From Pseudemcibacter aquimaris (lineage in GTDB: Bacteria; Pseudomonadota; Alphaproteobacteria; Sphingomonadales; Emcibacteraceae), in contig NZ_CP079800.1 of the NCBI RefSeq assembly GCF_028869115.1, positions 3,176,001 through 3,240,000 of the forward strand: 64,000 nucleotides of DNA. Direction: 5' to 3'. The notes below the pieces were generated by a model. The model was not told the origin of the DNA. It searched no databases and saw only the letters and a list, made by a program, of their open reading frames with translations. The translations under genes and the position numbers were made by a program. Positions 46,283 through 54,412 of this stretch are shown here, piece after piece. Each line of letters begins with the position of its first letter. Position 1 is the stretch's first letter.

Positions 46283-47263
46283 TCAAGCCCCTAACTTTCG
46301 ATTTACCAATTTATAGGTTCCATCATTATTTAAAAATATCATCGTCGAAAGACCAACCCGCACTTCATAAAGTGAAACATCAATCACGATATCATACCGT
46401 TTAGGGCGGGTATAAAATTGGCCACGAACCTGTTGATCCAACGTCACACCTTCAAAAAACCGGTGATCCCAAAAACGCGAAACATGATCATATCCGCTTG
46501 CTGGGCGTTCTGCGATCATTGTTTCAATTTCCTGAATGTTTCTTGTTAATCCCAGTAATGCCTGGATCAATAACCCATCCCCGGCAGTAAGGCTATTTAA
46601 ATTAATCGTTGTTTCCATTGATACGGGGTCAACACATGTAAAATATTCTAATGTTTCGATTAATTCCGGTGTATATCCCTCTACCAGACGTAATTCTTTA
46701 ATATCAGCGATCGGTGCATTTGCAGCGCGGTATGGTACTTCGAGCTGAGAATAATTATAATCTTCTGCACCACCCGGTTCTGGTCTTGTGTCGCTGTCTT
46801 GCCAATCGGTAAGCGTTGCCGCCAAATGGGCGGCTGCCTGATTACCAAGCCCTAAATTTTCCAGTAATCTAGTGTACTGTGAAAAGGATGAATAATTGAC
46901 CTCAAACTTACCATCGCCCGTTTTCATGACAAGTGACGAAAGATTAAAACAATTTGACCTTTCAATCAGCGCCCCATTAATTTCGCCATTTTCTATGGGC
47001 AATGTCACTTTCTGGGCATTTTGGTTTTCACCCAGAAAATTCAGAAGATCTTGTTTATCCGCCAATTTTACGGCCTGATCCGCCCCAATAATTTCAGCGG
47101 CACGGGCATAATGCCTTGCTTGTGTAATTTGCTTATCCCGAACAGTATTACTGGTATAAAAGCCAAGAATATCAAACATTGCAACCATCGCTGCTGACAT
47201 CACCGATACCAGCAATAATACTGACATCAGTGCCGCACCATCATTATTTCTTAAAATATTCAT
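46283..47263 (-). CDS. gspK: Type II secretion minor pseudopilin K
   Basis: 326 residues. The prepilin-type leader ends at Gly before AALMSVLLLVSVMSA, lacking the Glu-5 of the other pseudopilins, which is the known peculiarity of GspK. It has the large globular domain of the family (CFNLSSLV, LTDWQDSDTRPEPGGAEDY), containing the typical acidic metal-binding segment. GspK caps the pseudopilus tip with I and J. Overlaps gspJ by 4 bases. Confidence 0.92.
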   Translation of the reverse strand: MNILRNNDGAALMSVLLLVSVMSAAMVAMFDILGFYTSNTVRDKQITQARHYARAAEIIGADQAVKLADKQDLLNFLGENQNAQKVTLPIENGEINGALIERSNCFNLSSLVMKTGDGKFEVNYSSFSQYTRLLENLGLGNQAAAHLAATLTDWQDSDTRPEPGGAEDYNYSQLEVPYRAANAPIADIKELRLVEGYTPELIETLEYFTCVDPVSMETTINLNSLTAGDGLLIQALLGLTRNIQEIETMIAERPASGYDHVSRFWDHRFFEGVTLDQQVRGQFYTRPKRYDIVIDVSLYEVRVGLSTMIFLNNDGTYKLVNRKLGA

Positions 47264-47877
47264 GATGATGCCCCTACCTGAAATCGGGTTTTCATTCGGT
47301 TTTGGTTATGATCAATTTGACCATTCAGAAGCCATGAGAATTCCACCGCTTTTGGTAATGCGGTTACTTGAGAACTTTCCGCGTTCATCCAATAGGACTG
47401 CCATAAATTGCCATTATAAAACCTGATAGAAAAATCATTTATGTCATCAAGCAGGGTATATTCCCGGTATGGCGTATCAACTGTTGCTTCGGGACGGTCA
47501 TAAACGCGCCTTACAAGTGTTTCATCATTTAACCAATATTCGATCGTTTCAACGGGTGAAACACTATCATCCACTTTGGACAGTTCGTTATTGCCGCGTG
47601 TCAAACGCATCAAAAGCTTGTTCGTTTCTTTACCGCTTTCAGCAACAAAAAAACCTCTGTTTAATGTCTCTCTTAAATCTACACGTAGATAATCTCTGGT
47701 TTGATCGATTTCTTCCATCGCGCCCATTTTTGAAGAAAGAACACGGTTTGCATCGGCAAAATTTGTCATGATGCCAAGCGTAATCATCGATACCACTGAA
47801 AGCAGAAAAACAGCAACCAGTGTTTCAACAAGGCTGAAGCCCTGTTCATCTGATAATATATTTTTACTGGTCGTCAT
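47260..47877 (-). CDS. gspJ: Type II secretion minor pseudopilin J
   Basis: 205 residues. Prepilin leader ending in G before FSLVETLVAVFLLSVVSM, with Glu at position 5. The mature domain has the GspJ pattern of beta strands, including IEYWLNDETLVRRVYDR and FYNGNLWQSYW. Minor pseudopilin of the tip complex. Coupled by 4-base overlaps to gspI upstream and gspK downstream. Confidence 0.92.
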   Translation of the reverse strand: MTTSKNILSDEQGFSLVETLVAVFLLSVVSMITLGIMTNFADANRVLSSKMGAMEEIDQTRDYLRVDLRETLNRGFFVAESGKETNKLLMRLTRGNNELSKVDDSVSPVETIEYWLNDETLVRRVYDRPEATVDTPYREYTLLDDINDFSIRFYNGNLWQSYWMNAESSQVTALPKAVEFSWLLNGQIDHNQNRMKTRFQVGASS

Positions 47878-48242
47878 GAGGTTTTCCTAAACCCTGTCAG
47901 ATGATAGAGCACTTTATCCTGATCCACGCGTTTAACCGTAAGCGATATTGTGATCAGTGGTGATTGCTCACGAACCACCGCTTGCCAGTCAAACCCAATA
48001 CCACCCTGAAATTCTTCGCCAGAAATTGTTCCCGGTAAGGGCGGTAATTCAGCCGCCGTGAAATCAGTCATGATGTTTTCAGCAACAATGCTTGCGTATC
48101 CTCTTTCGCTTAAATCAGCCGATGATTTTATCGCGGTTGATTGTGAAGCAATCATCGGCAAAAGTGCCAATGAAATAATTGCTATCGCCACAATCAATTC
48201 CAGCAATGAAAAGCCATCATCCTGTTTAAGCGTATTGAACAT
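47874..48242 (-). CDS. gspI: Type II secretion minor pseudopilin I
   Basis: 122 residues, the usual small size for GspI. Prepilin leader MFNTLKQDDG then FSLLELIVAIAIISLALLP with Glu-5, and a compact domain with ERGYASIVAENIM, typical of GspI. The gene abuts gspG directly; the gspH gene usually found between G and I is absent. Overlaps gspJ by 4 bases. Confidence 0.9.
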   Translation of the reverse strand: MFNTLKQDDGFSLLELIVAIAIISLALLPMIASQSTAIKSSADLSERGYASIVAENIMTDFTAAELPPLPGTISGEEFQGGIGFDWQAVVREQSPLITISLTVKRVDQDKVLYHLTGFRKTS

Positions 48243-48695
48243 TTACGCGCCCTCGTTCCAATTGCCGATATCCAGATCAAGTCCTTCGCCGCCTAATCTG
48301 CCGTCAGCCCCAAATGAAAACACATCAAATGCACCATGTTCGCCCGGGATCAAATATTGATATTGTTGTCCCCATGGGTCCTCAGGAAGTGATCTGATAT
48401 ATCCTTCGCTTCTAAAGGCATTATTATCCGGTGCATTTACAAGGCCTTCTAAACCCTGCTCCATGGATGGATATTTCATCTGGTCCAGACGGTACATTTC
48501 AATTGCCTGCGAAATCACACGAATGTCCGCACGTGCTTTTTCAACCATGGCACGGTCCTGATTTGGCAATACATTAATCACAACCACGGTGGTCAATAAT
48601 CCCATGATCACGACAACAACCATCAATTCAATTAATGAAAAACCATCTTCATTATTTAAATGACGTGTGAATATATTTTCTCTTTTCTTCATCAT
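48243..48695 (-). CDS. gspG: Type II secretion major pseudopilin G
   Basis: 150 residues. Prepilin leader ending in NEDG then FSLIELMVVVVIMGLLTTVV with Glu-5; the mature part has the GspG core (KARADIRVISQAIEMYRLD, YPSMEQGLEGLV, LPEDPWGQQYQYL, DVFSFGADG) with the calcium-site loop at the end. It forms the pseudopilus shaft after processing by the prepilin peptidase, whose gene is at 59956-60483. 11 bases after gspF. Confidence 0.95.
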   Translation of the reverse strand: MMKKRENIFTRHLNNEDGFSLIELMVVVVIMGLLTTVVVINVLPNQDRAMVEKARADIRVISQAIEMYRLDQMKYPSMEQGLEGLVNAPDNNAFRSEGYIRSLPEDPWGQQYQYLIPGEHGAFDVFSFGADGRLGGEGLDLDIGNWNEGA

Positions 48696-48706
48696 AAATC
48701 CTAACT

Positions 48707-49930
48707 CTACATAAGCACCAGATTGTTAAGCCGCATGATCGGCAACATTATCGAAAGAACAATAAGTCCAACCATCAATCCCATGATCACAACGATCGCT
48801 GGTTCAAGAAGGCTCATGGCTTTTTGGGTAAAACTGTCAAATTCGCGTTCAAGATAATCCGCAATTTTCAGCAGTAAAAACGGAAGCTTTCCGCTTCGTT
48901 CCCCCATTGAACACATATAAACAAGAAGCGGCGGAAAAATTGATACACGTTTTAATGATACGGATAAGGCCTGCCCTTCCATAACACCTGTGTATACTTT
49001 ATCAATCGCGTTTCTGATCACCTCATTACGGACGATTTCTTTTGCTGCCTTGATGCTATCCGGCACTGGACTGCCGCCATCAATTAATGTTCCCATGGTT
49101 CTGGCAAATCTCGCACTTGATACGGATAATATCAACTTTCCAAGAACCGGCGTTTTCAGCAAAGCGCCATGCACAGATAATTTTAAAGCAGGGTTTTTCA
49201 TGGCATAAAAATATGAAAATATGCCCCCCACAACCAGAATGATCAGAAACCCACCATAATTCAAAAGAAAATCCGAAAAGGCAATCACCCCTTTGGTAAG
49301 AGCCGGTAATTCCGCGCCAATATTTTCAAATTGCGAAACGACCTTTGGCACAACAAACGTCATCAAAATCACAAGTACAGAAAGGGCAACCACACTTAAA
49401 ACGGCGGGGTATACCATGGCCGTACTGACCTTGTTTTTCATTTCTTCGGATTTTTCATTATAATCCGCAATCCGTTCCATGATATTGCCAAGATCGCCTG
49501 ATGCCTCACCCGCGCGTACCATGGCACGGTAAAGAGCCGGGAAACTGTTCTTTTCTGACGCCATGGCTTCTGATAGTTTTTTACCTTCAGAAACCTGAAC
49601 CCGCAATCTGGTCATGGTTTCTTTCACCACCGCACTATCACTTTGTGCTGATAAGGCAACGAGTGCTTCTTCCACAGGGGTGCCGGCACTTAACATGGTC
49701 GCAAGCTGTCTTGTTACCATTGTCAGATCTTTGGGCTTAATGGATTTCGATGGCTTTAAATTAAATCCACCGATGGAAAAACCAACCTTATCCTTTCCCA
49801 ATATGACGTTAACCGGATATAACGATTTTGAACGAAGTTTTTCACGCGCCTCTCGTAAGCTGTCAGCGGCAATCACGCCCCTTTTTGCCTTACCAGACCT
49901 ATCCAATGCTTCATAGTTATAAGCTGGCAT
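48707..49930 (-). CDS. gspF: Type II secretion system inner-membrane protein F
   Basis: 407 residues. The N-terminal cytosolic domain begins MPAYNYEALDRSGK, followed by two tandem T2SSF helical domains with three membrane helices, including the late LLEPAIVVIMGLMVGLIVLSI. The polytopic platform protein interacts with GspE and GspL. Its start overlaps the gspE end by 14 bases. Confidence 0.94.
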   Translation of the reverse strand: MPAYNYEALDRSGKAKRGVIAADSLREAREKLRSKSLYPVNVILGKDKVGFSIGGFNLKPSKSIKPKDLTMVTRQLATMLSAGTPVEEALVALSAQSDSAVVKETMTRLRVQVSEGKKLSEAMASEKNSFPALYRAMVRAGEASGDLGNIMERIADYNEKSEEMKNKVSTAMVYPAVLSVVALSVLVILMTFVVPKVVSQFENIGAELPALTKGVIAFSDFLLNYGGFLIILVVGGIFSYFYAMKNPALKLSVHGALLKTPVLGKLILSVSSARFARTMGTLIDGGSPVPDSIKAAKEIVRNEVIRNAIDKVYTGVMEGQALSVSLKRVSIFPPLLVYMCSMGERSGKLPFLLLKIADYLEREFDSFTQKAMSLLEPAIVVIMGLMVGLIVLSIMLPIMRLNNLVLM

Positions 49931-51443
49931 TGTAATCTTCCCGTAAATTAGAAACGCGCAACACTTCTTCCATGGTTGTAATTCCGCTTAAGATCAAATC
50001 ACGACCACTGTCAGCGAGCCTTGGTGCCTCTTTAAAGGCCAGTTTTTCAATTTGCTGTTCACTGGCCCCTTCATGGATAAGGGTCTTAATTTCTTCTGTA
50101 ATAATGATCAGTTCATAAATGGCGGTTCTGCCGCGGTATCCTGTATTGTTACAGTCCTGACAACCCACCGCCTGACAAGCCATTTTGGCATCACTTTTCT
50201 CTACACCCATCTGACTTAAGAAAGCGGGCGTTGGCTGAATTTCCGTTTTACAACTGCTGCATAACTTTCTAACCAAGCGCTGCGCAAGAATCCCTTTAAT
50301 GGATGATGAAAGCAAGTAACGCTCTACACCCATATCAAGTAATCTTGAAATCGCCGATACGGCACTGTTTGTATGAACCGTTGATAAAACCAAATGGCCC
50401 GTCAAGCTCGCTTGAACCGCCATTTCGGCCGTTTCCATATCACGAATTTCACCGACCATGACGATATCCGGATCTTGACGCAAAATTGATCTAAGGCCAC
50501 TTGCGAAAGTCATACCCACTTTTGAATTAACTTGTGTCTGGCTGATGCCCGGTACCGCATATTCAACCGGGTCTTCCACGGTCATAATATTACGGGTTTG
50601 ATCATTTAAAAGCGCAATGGATGCATATAATGTTGTTGTTTTACCAGAACCCGTTGGACCAGTAACAAGCACAATACCATTTGGTTCCTTAAGCACATTT
50701 TCAAACCGCCCTAACGTTCCACTATCAAGCCCAAGATCGCTAAGTTCAATTAACGCCGTTTCCGTATCCAATAAACGCATCACAACACGTTCACCAAATC
50801 TTGTTGGTAAGGTGGAAACACGAACGTCATAAACCTTATCCCCAAGGGTAAGCGATAATCGGCCATCTTGTGGTGTGCGTTTATCGGCAATATCCAGTCT
50901 TGCCATTACCTTAATACGCGATACAAGGTATGGTGCAAGTTTTGCGGAAAATGTAGCGAGTTCTTTTAAAACACCATCAATACGCAGGCGGGCGATCACT
51001 TCGTTTTCATAAGGTTCCAGATGGATATCTGAAGCACCTGACCTAACTGATTCACTAAGCAGTGAATTAAGAAGCCTGATCACCGGCGCATCATCATCAC
51101 CCGCAAGTAGATCAGCCGATTTTTCAACGCCTTCAAGAATGGCATCCAAGTCTTCCTGATCATCATCAGATGACTGTTCAATTTCTTCTTCTAAAATAAG
51201 ATTTGAAAAGATAACCGAAAGAAGTTCACCGAATTCTTTTTCTTCAAAATTTCTGGTTTCCTGAATGCCGCTAAAAACTCGCATTACTTCTGGTATCATG
51301 TCACGATTAACTTCCGGACCAAGGCATAAAATACGTCCAAGATCATCTTCCGCTATAAGGATACTGTTTGCCTTTGCAAAGCTATATGGCAAAAGGTGAG
51401 GGTCGCGATATGATTCAACCGGTATGTTGTTTTTCCCCATCAT
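49917..51443 (-). CDS. gspE: Type II secretion ATPase E
   Basis: 508 residues. Hexameric secretion ATPase. Walker A GPTGSGKTT at residues 262-270, the Asp box (TVEDPVEY), Walker B (DIVMVGEIRDMETAE), the His box (LTGHLVLSTVHTN) and a zinc motif made of two CxxC pairs (CSSC and CQDC). The N1 domain is short and unusually acidic around residues 85-105 (EEEIEQSSDDDQEDLD). It begins 1 base after the gspD stop. The cytosolic motor for the pseudopilus. Confidence 0.95.
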   Translation of the reverse strand: MMGKNNIPVESYRDPHLLPYSFAKANSILIAEDDLGRILCLGPEVNRDMIPEVMRVFSGIQETRNFEEKEFGELLSVIFSNLILEEEIEQSSDDDQEDLDAILEGVEKSADLLAGDDDAPVIRLLNSLLSESVRSGASDIHLEPYENEVIARLRIDGVLKELATFSAKLAPYLVSRIKVMARLDIADKRTPQDGRLSLTLGDKVYDVRVSTLPTRFGERVVMRLLDTETALIELSDLGLDSGTLGRFENVLKEPNGIVLVTGPTGSGKTTTLYASIALLNDQTRNIMTVEDPVEYAVPGISQTQVNSKVGMTFASGLRSILRQDPDIVMVGEIRDMETAEMAVQASLTGHLVLSTVHTNSAVSAISRLLDMGVERYLLSSSIKGILAQRLVRKLCSSCKTEIQPTPAFLSQMGVEKSDAKMACQAVGCQDCNNTGYRGRTAIYELIIITEEIKTLIHEGASEQQIEKLAFKEAPRLADSGRDLILSGITTMEEVLRVSNLREDYNASL

Positions 51444-51444
51444 A

Positions 51445-53373
51445 TTAATCTCTATCTTTTGAACTAAGGACGTTTTCCATCAAGTCATCAAGTGACAAGT
51501 CGGAACCTGATATGATTTGGCGGTCACGCATATATTGAAATTTTTGCCCCGTGACATCGGCCATTTCTGAACTGTTTCTAACGATTGTTGGTCTTAAGAA
51601 AATCATCAGATTTTTACTTTCTCTCGTTTTGCCTTCTGATCTAAAGGCACGACCAAGAACCGGAATGTCCCCCAGTAGTGGAATTTTATCGACGCTGATA
51701 CGTTCATTCTGTTCAATCAACCCACCAAGCACGACAACATCGCCGTCAGTGACCCGTACTGTCGTTTGAATTTCGCGCTTATTTGTCACAAGTTCCGTTG
51801 AAATGGCACTTACCGGACCGGAAATTGAGGATACTTCCTGGCGAATTTCAAGACGAATTTCATTGCCGTCATTGATTTGCGGTTTGATTTCAAGCTGAAT
51901 ACCTACATTCTTGCGCTCAACTGTTCTAAAAGGATTACTGTTTGCGGCACCAAGTGTCTCACCTGTCGTAATCGGGATTTCCTGACCCGCAAGGAACGAT
52001 GCCGTTTCATTATCAAGCGCCATCACCGATGGTGTTGAAAGAATATTGCTATCTGTATCGGTTGCCAGCGCATTTAATATCACACCAAATACACCGCCAT
52101 CGGAAAATCTTCCAGCTGCACCGGCGGCAAAACCGTCAAGACCAAGAAAGCTATCCACTGCGGCGGCTTTTAATATTTGTGACGCGCTATTTGAATTATT
52201 ATCGCCATCATCCTCAACTACGATCGCACCCGTTGCCGCAAGAATATTTGGCGCAGAATTTGAATAATTGGCAACTGTAAAAGGGATATTGCTGCTATCG
52301 CCACCAGCGAGGACATATTGCAACCCAAGTTCCTTGGATGCATTTTCAGAAACTTCTACAACAATAGCTTCCACAAGCACCTGATCACGCGGAATATCCA
52401 ATTGTTCAATGACCTCGGCCAAGCGCTGTTGAATTTCAGGGGCTGCGTTAATCACAAGTGAATTGGTACCGGTATATTCAGCGATTGTAATGTCGCTATT
52501 TGCCTGACCACCCGTGCTTTCACCATTTTCGTTCTGGATCGCATTCACAAGCTGTTGCAAAACAGGTAAAATATTTTCGGTTTTCGCGTATCTAAGCCTG
52601 ATAAGGCGCATGTCGCCACGGCTTGCGTTATTGTTATCAATATCCGAAATGATCGGCACATACTGATCAAGAACTTCTGGCATTCCTTTTAAAATAAGTG
52701 ATCTGCTGCCCTTCACCGGAATTGCCTGAATTAAAGATCTATTGTCGCCGTTATACCCGAACTGTGCCGTCAGTTCTTTGGTAATTTCAGCCATTTCAAC
52801 GGGGGAGGTATGCTTTAAATTTAATGTTCTTACCTCGGCTTGATCCACATCGATATTGGCCACAACATTTGAAATACGCACAAGATTATCTGCCGTATCT
52901 GTAACGATCACCACCGGAAGACCTTCTCTGCCATATACATTGCCAGATGCTGCGACATATGGCTTCAGTGCATTAAACACCATGACCGGATCAACATATC
53001 TTATGGAAAATACACGCGTGACCAGCTGATCACCGGTGATATTATTGCTTGAAAGACCCGCACCCGTTGATGCCAGCTCGCCTTTTGTGATTTTAATAAC
53101 ACCATTAGCAGACGGTACCGCCGCCATGCCATTGACTTTAAGTACAGAAAGCATGGTTTCATAAAGCGCGTTGCCGGTAATTGGTTCTGATGAAATAAGG
53201 TTCACCTTACCCGCGACCAATGGATCAATGATGAATGTTTTTCGTGTTTCGATGGCAACATCTTCAATAAAGGATTTTAGTTCAGCATCCCTGTAATTCA
53301 ACGTAATACCACCCTGTTGTGCATTCGCAGAACAGCTAAGAAAGACGAAAAGTGATAAAATTAATTTTTTCAA
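51445..53373 (-). CDS. gspD: Type II secretion secretin D
   Basis: 642 residues. Signal peptide ending SCSANA; N0 domain from ITLNYRDAELKSFIEDVA; N1-N3 repeats (RVFSIRYVDPVMVFNALKPY, RTLNLKHTSPVEMAEI, RLIRLRYAKTENILPVLQQL); then the secretin barrel with VEAIVVEVSE and the late VPLLGDIPVLGRAFRS. Forms the outer-membrane gate. A short C-terminal tail may be the S-domain for pilotin binding. Starts 2 bases after the gspC stop. Confidence 0.95.
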   Translation of the reverse strand: MKKLILSLFVFLSCSANAQQGGITLNYRDAELKSFIEDVAIETRKTFIIDPLVAGKVNLISSEPITGNALYETMLSVLKVNGMAAVPSANGVIKITKGELASTGAGLSSNNITGDQLVTRVFSIRYVDPVMVFNALKPYVAASGNVYGREGLPVVIVTDTADNLVRISNVVANIDVDQAEVRTLNLKHTSPVEMAEITKELTAQFGYNGDNRSLIQAIPVKGSRSLILKGMPEVLDQYVPIISDIDNNNASRGDMRLIRLRYAKTENILPVLQQLVNAIQNENGESTGGQANSDITIAEYTGTNSLVINAAPEIQQRLAEVIEQLDIPRDQVLVEAIVVEVSENASKELGLQYVLAGGDSSNIPFTVANYSNSAPNILAATGAIVVEDDGDNNSNSASQILKAAAVDSFLGLDGFAAGAAGRFSDGGVFGVILNALATDTDSNILSTPSVMALDNETASFLAGQEIPITTGETLGAANSNPFRTVERKNVGIQLEIKPQINDGNEIRLEIRQEVSSISGPVSAISTELVTNKREIQTTVRVTDGDVVVLGGLIEQNERISVDKIPLLGDIPVLGRAFRSEGKTRESKNLMIFLRPTIVRNSSEMADVTGQKFQYMRDRQIISGSDLSLDDLMENVLSSKDRD

Positions 53374-53375
53374 GA

Positions 53376-54254
53376 TTATTGTCCTAACATTGTACCCGGC
53401 AAGGAAACGGACATGCTCGCACCATGTCTTTCCAAGATAATTTCCAATGAACCTGTTGATGTATTTGAAGAGATTTCGCTTATACGTTCCCAGGAATGAA
53501 GCGTTTCTCCATTAACGGAATTTAAAATATCGCCCTTTTGCAAACCTGCCATTTGCAGCATCACATCATTGGCGTCATTACCGATCACAAAACCTGTAAT
53601 TCTGTTGTTTTTACGAAACGCTTCCAGGTCAAGGCCATCGATTACAGTGTCAATATTTGATGATGATGCGGCGATGTCGTTTGTATCTGTATTGACGTTA
53701 TGTGACGAACTGGCGATGCGTCTATCTTTATTCAGATAGATAATTTCAATCTGTCCGTTTCGGTTGATCTCAATATGATCGGGATAGACGGCAGAAAGTC
53801 TGATGTTTCCAGTGATATTTTCGCCGACGCGGTATAATTTCTGCACTTCGCCTTGTGGTTTTAAGATGGCGGTTCCGTGGCCATTGCCAGCACTTCTTAA
53901 TCCAAAGATTTTCAAATCAATGGTGCTTTCTGGCATATTTGCCGTGCGCACCGTATCAGATGATGCTAACCCGCCGAAAAAAGCATCAAACGACATTACC
54001 GTTTTAAAATCGCTTGTTGTTGCTTTATCATTATTCGCAGTAGCAACAGGAATAACGGTTGTAGAAACCCGCATTGGATCTGTTATCATATGTGAAACAA
54101 TTTTTGACCCGATAAAGGCCAAAATTACGACAGCAGCAATTTCAAAAACACCGATCGAAACCTTAAATGCTTTTGGCAATTGTGCCGTAGAAAATTTCTT
54201 TTCTTTATCTGCTATTTGTTCAGTCATACTTTTAAATTTCACATTTACTCTCAC
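53376..54254 (-). CDS. gspC: Type II secretion system protein C
   Basis: 292 residues from a GTG start with AGGA upstream; Met-10 (54227) is an alternative without a clear ribosome site. One membrane helix (about residues 33-55), a periplasmic homology region with LKIFGLRSAGNGHGTAILK and a VGENI turn that binds GspD, then a C-terminal PDZ domain (AGLQKGDILNSVNGE). First gene of the gsp operon; a strong terminator for the TonB-receptor gene lies about 107 bases upstream, so the operon must have its own promoter in 54255-54360. Confidence 0.9.
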   Translation of the reverse strand: MRVNVKFKSMTEQIADKEKKFSTAQLPKAFKVSIGVFEIAAVVILAFIGSKIVSHMITDPMRVSTTVIPVATANNDKATTSDFKTVMSFDAFFGGLASSDTVRTANMPESTIDLKIFGLRSAGNGHGTAILKPQGEVQKLYRVGENITGNIRLSAVYPDHIEINRNGQIEIIYLNKDRRIASSSHNVNTDTNDIAASSSNIDTVIDGLDLEAFRKNNRITGFVIGNDANDVMLQMAGLQKGDILNSVNGETLHSWERISEISSNTSTGSLEIILERHGASMSVSLPGTMLGQ

Positions 54255-54360
54255 AAGAATCAGTCCTGTGATTTGCTACATTTTTAGCCAATTTTTGTTA
54301 TGGAAATGTGTCAGTAATGCTACAGAAATATTGCAGTGTAACCGCCGCCAACGTAACAAA

Positions 54361-54385
54361 AAGGCCCGGAAAAATTCCGGGCCTT
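54361..54385 (-). terminator. Rho-independent terminator after the TonB-receptor gene
   Basis: An 11-base perfect stem, AAGGCCCGGAA (54361-54371) and TTCCGGGCCTT (54375-54385), with a 3-base loop and a T-run on the leftward strand. It separates the receptor gene from the gsp operon. Confidence 0.93.
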
Positions 54386-54412
54386 AGTGAAAAAGATTAA
54401 TGTTATTTTATG

